Of a stretch of 64,000 bases of DNA, positions 11,340-24,381 are shown in pieces. Under the pieces are notes generated by a model, which ran no database searches, was not told where the DNA came from, and worked only from the letters and a program-made list of their open reading frames with translations. The translations under genes and the position numbers were made by a program. The stretch is from positions 3,802,231 to 3,866,230 of the forward strand of contig NC_033635.1 in NCBI RefSeq assembly GCF_001540865.1, given 5' to 3'. Position 1 is the first letter of the stretch; every line of letters starts with the position of its first letter. The DNA is from Ananas comosus. Lineage: Eukaryota > Streptophyta > Magnoliopsida > Poales > Bromeliaceae.

Positions 11340-11970
11340 GGGGCATGTTTGTTTGGGTGGAAGTAGGTTAGAAGTGCAGAGAAGGAAAGTTGTTTTTACC
11401 ATAAATGATTACTTTCATTATTTGATCCGTCGTAAAATAGTTATAGTCGAAATTCAAGTTAACTTGAAATGACGTAATTGACTTCAACCCATCGTGGGTC
11501 GAAGTCAATTACGGTAAAGAGAGGTGAAGAAAAATTAATATTTAATTATGACACTAATTATTTTTTTATTCGGTTGGCATATTTAAAATATGATAAAAAT
11601 TGATTAGTTAAATTTTAATATTTTTTTTATTTAGTTTGTACAATTAAAATATGATAAAAATTGATTAATTAAGTATTAATATTTTTTTATTTTATAATTT
11701 TATTGTTGTATTACTATAATTTATGTATAAACAATATATTTTAAATTTAAAGCTAATTATATAAAAATATAATTATATTATTTTTATTTATTAAATTAAT
11801 TATTATTTATATATAAATTATAGTTTTATATCATACAATTCTTACTAAATAAACAGCAGAACTAATGAAAATTTACTTTCATAACTATGAAGCAAACAAT
11901 GGAGAAGAAGGAATTTTCAGGAAACTCCACTTCAATTCAAAGTCCAGTTTCAGTAAAACAAACATGCTCC
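11340..11970. mobile_element. MITE with GGGGCATGTTTG ends
   Basis: The left end GGGGCATGTTTGTTTGGGTG matches the reverse complement of the right end (GGAGCATGTTTGTTT...). The interior is AT-rich and contains a direct repeat (aaaatatgataaaaattgatta, twice). Ends of this kind (GGGCATGTTTG) are typical of Tourist/PIF-Harbinger MITEs. The target duplication is not clear. Confidence 0.5.
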
Positions 11971-12292
11971 ATATGTAAGTGTATCAAGGAGGGATTCTTA
12001 AGAACTATATATAATTTTTGGTATTTCATCCATCATGGAACACACCAAAGATCAGAAAAAAAAAAAAAAAAAAAGGGGTGGAGATCATGAACACTCATTT
12101 AAGACTTGTAGGGTGTGTTGTTGACCCTTTACCATTTATTCCAAATTCCACTTCCACATAACACACCTGAGGTACCAAAGCAATAGTGAAGGAGATCGAC
12201 CTTTTCTGGGGTATCTATCATACTTTGGACTTCATACCAAGAAATATCCTGTTCCAATAAACTTTTTTATCCTCTCCTTTCTACCTGCCATA

Positions 12293-12298
<6 letters not shown>

Positions 12299-12344
<46 letters not shown>
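12299..12344. repeat. (GA)n microsatellite
   Basis: Uninterrupted GA run of about 46 bases. Confidence 0.9.
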
Positions 12345-12345
<1 letters not shown>

Positions 12346-12794
12346 CAACAAGAACAAGCAAACCCCACCCACCTCAAATTTAGCCCACAAACCTCCAAAA
12401 CTCTATCATGTACAAGTGGAATCAAAATCTCACTTGCATATAAACATAGGGCTCCACAAGACAAAGATAATACATATTGTGACAAGAAAGTCTTTTCTGC
12501 AGCTGATATATCTCATACATACAAACAATAATATCAATCTCTTGTACATAAATATACAAATAAAATTTTTGGATTGCAATGCACCTAACCTCCATGATAA
12601 TGCATGGCCTACTTAGTGTTGAATATAAAATAGTAAAATATCATTCTATGACAACTTTTAAGTTTTTAGTGCTGTCGATTATTTCATGTATTATTTGAGC
12701 AATAGATCTTAACTTTAACTCCTATCAAATATTTTCAAATCGAAACTTTTTACATAGCTAAAGCTTTCACACACGCATATGTGACAGAGGTTCT

Positions 12795-13006
12795 CTAAGC
12801 TTGAGTGGGTGATCGGTTGAATAGTATGATCTAACGGATAGAAATGATCAAAGAGATAGATCTAACAACCAAAAAGTGTGTGGGTGGGGGTATCTATCAT
12901 CCTAACCGAAAACTACTATCATCCTAACCGCACATCTCTTCATACGACAGCCGAAAACTTATGAGTATAAAAAAAACTATACTCATAAAGTATAGTAGCC
13001 CTAATC
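12795..13006. mobile_element. Foldback MITE, class II interior, left-truncated
   Basis: Class II interior (gagtgggtgatcggttgaatagtatg, taacggatagaaatgatcaaag) leads to the right end aacttatgagtataaaa...actatactcataaagtatagtagccc, followed by a TA-rich tract. The left hairpin end is missing. It matches the elements at 25269-25520 and 59586-59842. Confidence 0.5.
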
Positions 13007-13650
13007 TATATATCTATTCTTTCGAGAAACGCTAAAAAGTGCATAACCCTCGGTGGTGTATAAATTATACATCTTATCTATCCTAAAAATTGAACTGCTT
13101 TACTAGTTAGTGAGATAATTTTTTTAAATTAAGTAAAGTGTATGATTTATATTTATTTTGGAATGTGCAGGTAGCATTGGTCTTTGTTTTTTTTTTTTTT
13201 TGTTTTAAACGTGGGTGGCCTAAGAGGAAGAAGCCAACAAGGTCCCACTACTAAAACTTGACAAGAGAAAAAGGACCAAATAGTGGGTCCAATAATTTAT
13301 CTCTTTAATTAATTAAAAGAAGTTGTTGGGTCCAATCACAATCTGATGAACACACTGTTAGTCCCCACTCTCACTGCTCCCAATGGTGCTTTTGACTCAA
13401 AAAGATACTCATTTGGGTGGTGGACTTTGGGGCATTGGGAGAAAGTTCTCTGTCCCATCAGCCAATTTCTATGCAAAGCAAGTAAAATAAGCCCAAGCTG
13501 GAGTACAAAGCACTTTTGGCCTTTGAAATTGGGTTTTCACTCTGTTTGGGAGTCAATCAAATACAGTGGGAAAAGCTCCCAGGGATGCCAGAAGCTGCAG
13601 CCTCCATTTGGATAGAACAAAATTAGGGTAAAAAAAAAAAAAAAAAAAAT
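13007..13650. other. Intergenic DNA without recognised features
   Basis: Moderate-GC sequence with an 89-codon frame at 13346-13615 that shows no recognised domain. I see no splice partners, so no gene is called. Confidence 0.4.
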
Positions 13651-13778
13651 TTGGCGGTTGGTATCCGAGACCCAAGTTCGAATACTAGTTGATTCATATT
13701 TTCAGCTAAGTCTATTTCTAAATGAAATAAACGAAGCGGATAGCGTGCTACCTATCTCTCTCTCAAAAAAAAAAAAAA
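13651..13778 (+). mobile_element. SINE copy, 5'-truncated
   Basis: Begins within the A-box region after a poly(A) run (tttggcggttggtatccgag), retains the B box (agttcgaatact), the tgaaataaacgaagcgg segment, the gctacctatctctctc tail and poly(A). It is followed by a (GT)n repeat at 13791-13811. Confidence 0.75.
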
Positions 13779-14003
13779 GGGCAAAAAACAGTGTGTGTGT
13801 GTGTGTGTGTTTTCTGGTAAAAATGTATGCAACTAATTTGAAATTTAATAAGTTGTTCGGAAAGAATTATCTAACTTTCAAAAACTTTGATTTTACTAAT
13901 TAACTTATTATTATTATTATTATTTAACTGATCATTAACTTTAGAAGGTGTTGCATGCATCCGGTGCACTTGTACATTCGTAGAGCGTTTTTTCAATTAA
14001 AAG

Positions 14004-14155
14004 ATTTTTTTTGAAAAATAGATAGCATGCTATCCGGTTCGTTTATTTTATTTTACAAATAAATTTAACTGAAAATATGAATCAATTATAATTCAAGCTT
14101 AAAATCTCGGATACCAACCACTAAATTCTTTCCCACTTGCGCTAGAAAGTGTCGG
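14004..14155 (-). mobile_element. tRNA-derived SINE, full length
   Basis: Reverse-strand copy of the SINE family flanked by the perfect 11-bp target duplication TCAATTAAAAG (13993-14003 and 14156-14166). The poly(A) end faces left. Read on the minus strand the order is gcgcaagtgggaaag (A-box area), ggttggtatccgag, then a mutated B box, tgattcatattttcagttaa and gatagcatgctatc. The mutated B box suggests it is inactive. Confidence 0.82.
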
Positions 14156-14795
14156 TCAATTAAAAGTTGAATAACTGAATTAACAATGTAACATTCATTT
14201 ATAGGAAAGTAAGGTATGATATATGCATGAATATCTGGAGGCATCAGGTGTGAGCAATTACTTTAATAAAGCAAATCAAACTATTTGAAAGCCTATGTAT
14301 AAAATTAAAATTTTTAGAAGTAGGATAGTCATTTTCAAATGCCCTAAAGTTGTGGTTACCACCATACAATTTCACAATTTTTTAGGGAGGAGCGTAAATT
14401 ACTTATGTGCTTCATTTTCTTTATCTCCTTCACAAATCCCTTTTGTATTGCTTTGAGATGTGCTAAAGTTTTTGCCTTTATTATTGTAATTGGAGGTTTC
14501 GCAGAAATATAATTTAGATGGAACTATTTAAGGAAACTCTATAATTAGGTTTTTCAGTTAAACTTCAACTCGTTCCCATGCGGTTTAGTGCATTTTTTAC
14601 TTTGTCATTCCCTTTTCGAAAAGGTTATATTAAACTATCTTATAGTTTTATTTTTATTTCACTATAAAAACCTATCTTTCAATAGGATAATAAGTGATAC
14701 TTTTTTCAAATCATAGGACATAGAAATGCAAATTATAGGATTATATAGAGTAGGGCTGCTGTGCTCTTAAGAGCACAGCAGCTCCTGTGCTATTA

Positions 14796-15780
14796 AAGCA
14801 TCCACCATCCATCTAAATAGATGGATGGCTGAGATTAAGTGGCCTTTTAAAAGGGGAACCCACAGTTAGATGGGTTAGATTTAACGGACTTCTTCTCTCT
14901 CCTCTTTTTTTTGTCTTTTCTTTTTTTCCTTTTCTCTCGTCTTCTTCCCAGGCTATCTCCCTCCCTCTACAGTGAATGCTTCACCTCTTCTCTTCTCCCC
15001 CAATCTCTCTCCCTCTCCCTCTCCTGTGGAATCGTGGAGCTCCTCCGTATCTTTGAGCGCCGCCGGAGACGCCGGAGAAGAGGGGGAGGAGGAGGAGAAG
15101 GGGGAGGAGGGAGGAGGGTTGTAGAGGCGTAGGTGTTGGGCGAGGAGGGCAAGCCGCGCGCTAGGATATTTGGGGAGAGTTTGGGGGCCGCGGAGCGGCG
15201 CGGGGGATGACGACGCTGGAGAGTGCGACAGCGTCAGAGAGATGATCTCATAGGAACATTTTTTTTTTTTNAAGCATCCATCATCCATCTAAATAGATGG
15301 ATGACTGAGATTGAGTGGTATTTTAAAAAAGGAACCCACAGTTAGATGGGTTAGATTTAACAGACTTCCTCTATCTCCTTTTTTTTGTCTTTTCTTTTTT
15401 TCTTTTCTCTTTCTCTTTCTCTTTCTTCCTTTTCTCTTGTCTTCTTCCCAGGCTATCTCCCTCCCTCTACAGTGAATGCTTCACCTCTTCTCTTCTCCCC
15501 CAATCTCTCTCTCTCTCCCTCTCATGTGGAATCGTGGAGCTCCTCCGTATCTTTGAGCGCCGTCGGAGACGTCGGAGAAGAAGGGGAGGAGGAGGAGAGG
15601 GAGGAGGGAGGAGGGTTGTAGAGGCGTAGGTGTTGGGCAGGAGGGCGAGGCGCGCACTAGGATATTTCGGGAGGGTTTGGGGGCCGCGGAGCGGCGCGGG
15701 GGATGATGACGCCATGGAGAGTGCGAAGAAGAAGCAGCGTCGGAGAGATGATCTCATAGCAACATTTTTTTTTTTTTTTT
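14796..15780. repeat. Direct duplication split by N within the MULE
   Basis: 14796-15270 and 15272-15780 are two diverged copies of one segment, joined at a single N after a T run. Both contain the subterminal MULE sequence and the GC-rich block. The copies differ by scattered substitutions and small indels, so this is either a genuine tandem copy or two haplotypes/paralogues placed side by side by the assembler. Confidence 0.7.
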
Positions 15781-16116
15781 AATTCGGGTCTTTCCTGTTC
15801 ATAGTACAAAGCACACACGTTTGTTTTGTGCTTTCTTTATTTTTTTTTCTTTTTTTCTCTTTTTTATTGATGTGGTGGGAACTAAATTTGAAGAACGGTT
15901 ATTGATTTGGTGGTGTTACGCTGTGTTGTTATTTGTCAATAATTTCTCCGTTTACTATTTTTTAAAAAATTTGCTTGGATACACAATTATTCTATTTCAA
16001 AATAAAAATTATTTAATCAGAACAAAATAAAATTATAATTTTGATAAAATTTATTGACTTAAATAAACATCATAATAAACCCTTTTGTTGAGTTTTCTAT
16101 CATGCACTTGGTGAAG

Positions 16117-16836
16117 AATTTCGATTTTGATTTGTAGAAATGGTGAAGTTGAAGTGTTTGCGGACGTTCTCAAATTCCTCAAACAACCAAGTTGCAAATT
16201 TGTAAGATTTTTCTGCTCAAAACTTCAGTATCATTGGATAAAATGGCTATCACTGTATCAGGGGACTCTTGTTTTATTTGCCTTGTTGGCAAGTCGCAGG
16301 CGCTAACCGAAGTTCATCCAGAAATTTCAATCTTCCTTAGATTGTTTGTGGAATACGATATCATCGTTTTGTCACTCTCGTGCAAGAAAATGTCGCTATG
16401 CTTCTTTTGTTCTTATATCTCTTAGAACATCTCAGATTATAGTTAAAAAATCTTTTTCTCTCTTCTTTTTTTTCNAATTTCGATTTTGATTTGTAGAAAT
16501 GGTGAAGTTGAAGTGTTTGCGGACGTTCTCAAATTCCTCAAACAACCAAGTTGCTAATTTGTAAGATTTTTCTGCTCAAAGCTTCAGTATCATTGGATAA
16601 AATGGCTATCACTAGCTTTATTTGCCTTGTCGGTAAGTCGCAGGCACTAACCGAAGTTCATCGAGAAACTTCAATCTTTCTTAGATTGTTTGTGGAATGT
16701 GATATCATCCATTCGTCACTCTCGTGCAAGAAAATGTCACTATGCTTCTTTTGTTCTTATATCTCTGCTTAGCGATATGACTTTAGAACATCTCAAATTA
16801 TAGTTAAAAAAATCTTTTTCTCTCTTCTTTTTTTTC
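16117..16836. repeat. Second direct duplication split by N within the MULE
   Basis: 16117-16474 and 16476-16836 repeat the same segment (aatttcgattttgatttgta ... ctttttctctcttctttttttt), joined by one N. The second copy lacks about 12 bases around 16612. Like the first pair, it looks like overlapping contig ends that were not merged. Confidence 0.7.
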
Positions 16837-17192
16837 GGGATATTATGTGGGTTGGGGGGTTGGCTGCAAAATGTGGGGGGCGCTCAAAGATACGGAGCTC
16901 CATGATTCCATAGGAGAGGGAGAGGGAGAGAGATTGGGGGAGAAGTGAGGAGGTGAAGCATTCACTATAGAGGGAGGGAGATAGCCTGGGAAGAAGACGA
17001 GAGAAAGAAAAAAGAAAAGACAAAAAAAAAGGAGAGAGAAGTCCGTTAAATCTAACCCATTTAACTGTGGATTTCCTTGTTAAAAGGCCACTTAATCTCA
17101 GCCATCCATCTATTTAGATGGATGGTGGATGCTTTAATAGCACAGGGGTTGCTGTGCTCTTAAGAGCACAGCAGCCCTACTCGGATTATATA

Positions 17193-17759
17193 ATGCTACA
17201 TTATGCAACACTACTATAGTTAGCCAAAAAACATAAAAAAAAAAAAAGAATATCCCTTTTCCTTTACGGTAAAATAAAAATAAACCCATTAAAACATGCT
17301 ACACCTCATGGGGCCAAATTGAAGTTTAGCCTAATCTTTGTTTTTCAAGATACATTTCGAGAAAATCAAACACATTCTTAGTAAAAATACTTGTTCCAAA
17401 AGACAGGAAAAACATGCAAAGACCCAACAAAAATGTCATTATAACCCAATCAGAAAGAAAAGCATAGGGCCTGATTCTCAAGATAAAAAAAAAAAAGAGA
17501 AAAAAAAAACATTGAAGTTGGTTTAATTTAAGATAAGAGGTCACATATAAGATTTCACTGATTTCATAGCAACAGTTTACAGAATAACATCTGGATGACT
17601 ACAACCCAAAGCCACCTTCTCCTGATAATCTCCTACCAAAACCATTACATTTCCTTTGCTCTTTCATAATTAAACACAAAGTTGAGGTTTCATTGCTCAA
17701 AATGATTTGTAGAACAGCTAAAACTGCTTCTTCCAGGCTTGTAAAGCATACCGCAGCTT
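17193..17759 (-). other. Probable 3' UTR of the NPH3-like gene and spacer
   Basis: AT-rich stretch between the MULE target duplication and the stop codon at 17760. It probably includes a 3' UTR of a few hundred bases (minus strand), but no decisive poly(A) signal was chosen. Confidence 0.4.
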
Positions 17760-20700
17760 TTACGAAACATAGTACTTAATGCTTCTTGCAGGCGTAGACT
17801 TCGGCTCCTCGTGGTTGGCCGATCCGGGGCTCCCGGACGTATCCGAACTACTATTCTCTCCGCCCTGCCCTTTGCTCGACAAGATCTTTCCGAGTATCTT
17901 CTTCGGTGTCGCTATAACTTTCGGCTTCTCGTTCGAGCCCTTCCCACTTAAGTGCTTCTTGTTGGCCTCGTTGCTGCTGCTGCTTCTCTCGCTCCCTCCG
18001 CCGCGGCTCCCTCCTAGCTTCATGGACTTGTCGACGGACTTTAGGTCTTCAACCCCATTCCACTCGTCTTCGGTGGTGTTTGTCGTCCCGGCCGACCGCG
18101 AGCTCCCGTAGGAGGTGATGCCGCCGCTGTCCGACCGGCAATTGGCGGCGGCGGCAGCAGCGGTGGCACAAGCCCTGGCTTGCTCGTGGTAGAGGACTTG
18201 CACGGCCATTCGCGAGGGGAGGCGCTCGTTCTGCACGGCGTGCCCGCAGGCATCGGGCGACAGCCGCTTGCAGTCGATCAGCCCGCACAGCTTCTTCCTG
18301 TCGCTCTTGTTCATGCTCGGGTGCTCCTGCTCATATTTAGACGAAAGAAAGGCTCATCAAAACCATCGATCAGACAGTCCAAATGTAGTCACTATATCTC
18401 AAAACTCTGTCATTGCAATTTTAAGAAAAATTCAGGTTCTCTGTATGTTAGAGACCAATCACATGTTTTCCGTGCTGTTGTTTGTGTTTCTAAACTTTAC
18501 ATCAAAGAAGATTAGGAAAGTGTGTACAGATTGCAAACAATCTGCCATTAGCAGCCCAGTTCAACATCACAAAATTTAAGGGGAAAAAAAAGGTTTCAAA
18601 AACGAAGCCCACAGGATATTAGTGCAAAAGTAGGCTATACCACCCAAAGGGTTATCTAAAGATTAATGCGAATTTTGTACTAAGAGAATATTGCTATAGA
18701 GAAAATTGTTAAATACCTTCAAAAACATATCAATCGCGCGATAAAGTCCATCATGCACCGCCCTGGATTCATTCGATACCATTTCAGCTAGATCCACAAA
18801 TTTGGAAAGAGGTAGATTCGGGTCCTTCGCAACCTCCGCAAGATAACCATCAACCAGCTTCGTCACGGCGACCATGGAGGCACCTGAAACTATACTTAGG
18901 CTCTTCATTCCCTCGAGCTCTTCAGTAACCTCAGCGCACGATTTAGCACTTCTGTTATCCTGCATGACAAATTCCTCCACTATATTAAGAACCATATCAA
19001 TATCATAGATTGTGTTCTCTCCTTCCACAGTAGGGATCAAAAGGTCGGGCACGGATGCTTCCTCCAACTGTCGCCCAATCCGCTTAATAAGTTCTCTCTT
19101 GCCCGCTTCTCCACTGCCCGACAAGCTCGCAACTCTCAGTAGCTTGAGAAGGAAACTGCACGAGACCGAACCTTTTCCGGGCGGTAATAACCATATAATA
19201 TTTTCTACGAGTGATTGAATTTTTACATCTCCATGGATCATAGAAGCTTTACTTAAAGATGGGAGCCTTTTATATGTGTAAGCCTTTAAAGCTTCTCCAA
19301 TCACCTGTGGGGAAACTCTCCCCTTGGATTTAATGGCAGCTATAACTTGCTTGAAGTAATCCAATTCGAGTTCGCTCAAGTCCTCAACCCACCAATCTTT
19401 GGGCACTGACTGCTGCTTCTTAACGCCGTTCCAGTGTGAATCGAAGCCATTTTCAGATGGAAGCTTCTTTCTGTTGTACGTGTACGACCATTCGACCTTA
19501 GAAGAATCAATTGAAGCCTTGGAAGCTATAGAATCTATGCAGTGGCTAACCAACTTGAGATTTTCGGAGAAAGGTAGGAGAGGTTTTGTGGTCTGAAGAA
19601 CAATGATCGAATCTTTCCAGCTTCGGAAAATGCTAGTGCTCAGAAAGACTTCGATCTTGTATATAAGATTTCCTTTCTCCACCGTCTCGTGCATCTCCAA
19701 GTACTCAGCTGCACACCGCGCGGTGACAACATTGTACGCATTAAGGGTGACAGTGACGCCGTAACAGAATTTGGCACAGATCTCGAAGGCCACAGGACCA
19801 CCCGGGATGTCTGGAATGTGAATTTCGTCACCATTTTCATCACCGACCAACCTCTGCAACCGATAACTCTTGGAAAGAAGCGGAAACTGCATATGTTAAG
19901 TAGAGTAGGGAAGGTATAAAAGAACCATCAGCACCACGAATTGAAAATAAGGACTAATGAGTTTTTTCCACTAAGGAATTTTGAACAGAAGATTCTCTTT
20001 TTTTTTTTAAACCAAATTATTATCAATTTAACTATAAGACTCATAGATTCTGGAAAAAAGATTGCACACTAAGATAAAGGATAATCATGCATATTGAAAC
20101 AAGCCGAAGCAAAAAAGAAAGTGTGGTAGCAAAACTATTACTAACAGGACTATACTACAAAAGCAAATAATTATCTAGAATCTTTTCTAGCTTTTATTAA
20201 ATTATCCGTTGCCAAAAGAACAAATTCAAGCACACTGCTACTGTGTTACAGCGAACGAACCCTCTATAAGTTGAAGCTATTAGAGAACAGTGTTTTATAT
20301 ACTTTGCATGCAAGGCTCGTTATTGGCATTTGCTTACATTATTCATTAAGCATGGTCGAATTCAAACTCAAAACCTCTTGCTCTAATATCATGTTACCTA
20401 AAAGATATAGTTATCTACGATAAAATCGTATAATAAACAATATTCTAAAAAAATAACACAGACACCGATAGGCATGAGACATTTCATTGGCCTCAACATG
20501 AAATCTGGATTAAATGGACAGATATTTTATTTTTAAATAATATATAACTAGGATATATCCAATCCAAACTCTGCATTCCTGGATTGATATGATGTGAAAT
20601 AACTCGAGCTTTTTCAAAAATTGAAGGTAATAAAGAACCTATACTTGTCTTCTAACAAAATGATTTCCAGGAGAGCAAACATTACCTTGTGTAGATGGAA

Positions 20701-22409
20701 TTTCACGTCTCCTACATGAACAATGATGTCAGTTGCTAATTCACTTGCCACAATCCTGCAAAAGATGAATTGTTCCATCATTAAACAAATAGAAAAGAAA
20801 AATGAATTAAATTAGTACAAAAACATTACGTAATTTTAGAGTAATATGTAGGCATACTACTTTTATCAGTAAAAGAAGAAATGCTTGGAGAAGATCCACT
20901 TTTGTCGGCCAAAGAATATATAAAGAGAAAATCTAGTACTAGTATGCGTAGAGTTGCTAAAAATTGCCCAGGAACACCAGTTTGCTTGTGCTTCTAATGT
21001 GTGCATACGAGAATTCAACTTGCTAAGTCCAAAGAAGTAAAAGTAACTTCGGAAACGACACTGCAGTGACCTTTTTATACATCATTACACTCTCCAACTT
21101 AAATTAGTATTAACATTCTAAGACTTCGATAACTACTCGAAGATGACACTACAAATTATTAAACTAACTCTGATAGATCATATGCCAGCAATAGAAAGGT
21201 GATCACCAAACAGGTAATGATTTTATTTACTTGTTACATAAAATACTTCAAATGGATTAGCGCAATTTCCATTTAAAAACGGCTATTTATCTGTAAAAGC
21301 ATAATGCAATAATTTTATAGAAATCTTCTTAATTTGAAATTATGTAATATGGAAGGTTGCGAATGGAGTATAAAGAATAACTATAATCAAGTATAATAAC
21401 TAAAACGCGTGATAAATCCACTCTTCAAATTCCTCATAGTTTTAATTGTAACAATTTATTCCCTTTAACTTTGTTCCACATAAAAAATAAGGCCATTTGA
21501 TAGCCTTCTATTTCAAAAAGGAACAATGTGAGTAATATTGGTAGACTCGACTTTGTCAAAATTGAAATTCCAAGGACAAAATTAAAATCAGGGTCAAACT
21601 GTGGGACTGAATTGTTCAAATCAAAACTCTAAGGACAATTGGAGAAAGAGTCAAACTTGAAAAAGGACTAGATTATTACAATTGATACTCTCAAGGACCA
21701 AATTGGCATCAAGCCAGGTCAAAACTCACGGAAACAAATGTGACAAGTAACCCTAAAATAGAAAGACAATGGTGAAATCAACTATGCAGCTCACTAATAT
21801 ATATTCAAGTGAAAAGAATAGATAGAAGTATGCATCGCAGCATAATATGACATATGAGGTACTCATAAATGATGTCATATAAACCTTAAAGAACAAAAAG
21901 AATTGATCAAGAGGTGGAACTATATCTGTGGTTTTGCCGCAATGTGCACTTTACATTTCCGTAGGATCAAGAAATCAAATGTAAGAATAATCCCACGTAT
22001 ATTGGTGAACAGTACAGTAAAATTCTATTGAGTTCAAGTTGACAGGATCCAATAACTATGGCGCGTCCTACGCTTAAATGGGCTTGGGCTTTGGTAAATC
22101 TCTGTAACATGCTTTAGCCGAATCCACAATGATTAGAAATAGACTAAAGAGTTAGAAGGTAAGTTTATGTGAGGGTTTCAACATGGTAAATGGTAAACTT
22201 CAGAGCTATTAGGCTCTCAAGCCATACGAACTACAAAGCCACGATGTCGCACAACCTAATGTAAAACTAGCAAGACTAGTATAAACGATTCAACATAATA
22301 CATCAACACTCAAACTTCAAGTAATCATAAAACTAAGTTTGAATTACCTGACATCTTTTCCGTCGGTCTGAAAGGTATCGGGCTTTGATCCAAGCTTCAT
22401 AAACTTCAT
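17760..22409 (-). CDS. NPH3/RPT2-like (NRL) BTB-POZ protein
   Basis: Four coding exons on the minus strand: 22409-22348, 20755-20686, 19886-18717, 18326-17760; 622 aa, all junctions GT-AG and in phase. NRL proteins are plant-specific CUL3 E3-ligase substrate adaptors or plasma-membrane scaffolds in phototropin/auxin signalling. Start [23 protein letters not shown] domain about residues 28-130 ([20 protein letters not shown] across exons 2-3); NPH3 domain starting at [15 protein letters not shown] (208-222) with the conserved YDIDMV motif (338-343); the segment around [25 protein letters not shown] spans the last intron; C-terminal tail rich in Ser/Gly/Asn and Lys, ending RSIKYYVS. The length fits the family (about 570-750). 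Which NRL clade it belongs to cannot be decided here; it is not asserted to be NPH3 itself. Confidence 0.95.
20335..20400 (-). repeat. LTR/primer-binding-site relic
   Basis: On the minus strand the sequence reads ggtaacatgatattagagcaagaggt, resembling an LTR end (...taaca) followed by a degraded initiator-Met tRNA primer-binding site (canonical TGGTATCAGAGC). It lies in the intron between exons 2 and 3 of the NPH3-like gene and is probably a small Ty1/copia or TRIM fragment. Confidence 0.35.
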
Positions 22410-22506
22410 TTTTAACACGAAGCAAAATACTGCAATCCCTTCTTCTTCACTATATAAACATCAATAACTACTTCGCTGCCAGGCGGTCCAGCTGGTGGGC
22501 AGACTT

Positions 22507-24349
22507 CCTGCGGACACAAAGAATGCCGAATACTCAAACGGGTGGTGTTGAGTAGATACAAAAAATCGGAAAAATGACACATGAAGAGACAGACTGCGAT
22601 GGGCCTAGGACCTCTAAAAAGTAGGGCACAAGAGAATCCGCCGTGGAGGGCACAAATCGTGGCAAAAAATAAGACAATTAGAGGAGACATTGGCAACCAC
22701 TATACAGCTAAACAATTGAAGAAACCAGAGACAAGTGCAGAACACTAAACTGACACTATCACCACCACTCTCATTTGTTAATGGCTTTCTCACCCTTTAT
22801 TGAGATCTATTGAGATGCAGTGCTTCTCATGCCACTAATATATATATATATGTACAAATATGTGCATATATAAAAGGGTGGTACACATTCCTTAATAGCC
22901 CAACTCCCAACTTGTTGAGATCACACATTTAACCAAGCAACAAAAAGACAGTGACCTTGAAGAGGGAGGAAGGGGAGCAGTGGAACAGGAGACAATGAGC
23001 ATCTTATATAAAGAGAGGGGAGGGGGTTTGGAGAGACCAAAACTACTGCTGTGGTTGAAGGGATCTTACCAAGTTTGCCCAGAACACATTGCAGGGTGGT
23101 TATGTTAGAATGCATACAGTATGAGAGCCAAGAAAACAAGTGGGACTGCATGGGACAGCCAGCATTTAATTTGGAATTTAGTAATTAATTTTTTTAATAT
23201 ATATATATAGAGTCGAGCTAGAATACTATCGATAGCAAACGGGCTCCGTTGCCACCCATTTGTTTTCGATGATGGAACCTCCAAATCGACGATCGGCACC
23301 GTTGAACATGATCTATACCACTTGAAGTGTTTAGAAATCAAATTTGAAATCTTTTCAACATCATTTGCCTAATGATCAAAAGGTTTCAAATTTTGTAATT
23401 TTAATGGTCGATATGAGGCGTTTTCTCGTTTAACGGCGTAAAGATATCCAAATTAATTAAATTTTTGTTAGAAAATTTTTTAAACTATTTAAAACAAGAT
23501 CTATACTCTTGATCATTATTACAAGACTCCTATCATCATTTTTTAAAAAACATTTATTTTCAGCCGTTCATTTTTGTGTCCACTCGATGGATAAGAGAAC
23601 AATGTTGAAATTGTATGAAATTTGATTTCTAAGCACTTCAAGTGGTATAGATCATGTTCAACGGTGCCGATCGTCGATTTGGAGACTCCACCATCGAAAA
23701 CAAATGGATGGCAACAGAGCCCGTTTGCTATCGATTTATTGCGAGTCAACACCCATTAGTATATATATATATAATATATATATATATAATATATAATATT
23801 ATATATAAAAGCAATCAAGCAATAGGTGAAAAAGAGGAGAAGAATTACAATGCAGTGGAAGAAACCTAAATAAGAAAAAGAAGAGGAAGAAGAAAAAAAA
23901 AGGAAAAACTGTAGCCTGTCATAATCCTATTCTGTTAAAAGAAATAAAGATATTGAAGGTGGGGAGATATTGCCACCTACATTAAGAGTTAATAATATTT
24001 ATTAAGCCAGGCTGTATAAGGAAGAATGTACAAGTCCAGAATAGCAAAGCTGACAGAGAATAAATGAACACATTTTTCTTATAAAAAAAGAAAGAAAGAA
24101 AGATCCCCATAAGACAAACTAAGCGGAGGAGCAACAAGAAGAGAAAAGTATATAATGTTAAATCCTGAACCCACAGCTAGTAAAGAGGAAAACTAAATGC
24201 AGTTGAGAAGGAAAAAAAAAAAAAAAGAAAGAAAATCTCAAGACTAAGAAACAATCCATACCTAAGAACATGAAGAGGCAGTGAATTAATGAGGCCCAAA
24301 CCAGGCAAATGAAGATCCAAAACCCCCAGGAACTCAACAAGGGGGTAGG

Positions 24350-24381
<32 letters not shown>

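Larger units (their letters stand above)
14748..17182. mobile_element. MULE-type DNA transposon, non-autonomous
   Basis: Element with inverted ends GAGTAGGGCTGCTGTGCTCT...; the reverse complement extends over about 330 bases at the right. The 10-bp target duplication GGATTATATA lies at 14738-14747 and 17183-17192. Long TIRs and a 9-11 bp duplication are diagnostic of Mutator-like elements. The ends also hold a palindrome (gctgtgctcttaagagcacagc). The interior has GC-rich stretches that look like captured plant DNA (Pack-MULE style) and no transposase was recognised. Two single-N joins (15271, 16475) separate near-identical direct copies, so the true internal structure and length are uncertain. 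Confidence 0.82.

Noticed and set aside
13346..13615. 89-codon frame in moderate-GC DNA
   Set aside because: No family resemblance and repeats on its right side; evidence too weak for a gene.
15467..15757. Minus-strand frame in the MULE starting MASSSPAPLRGPQTL
   Set aside because: Lies in the duplicated GC-rich block, is disrupted in the sister copy, and no family is recognised.
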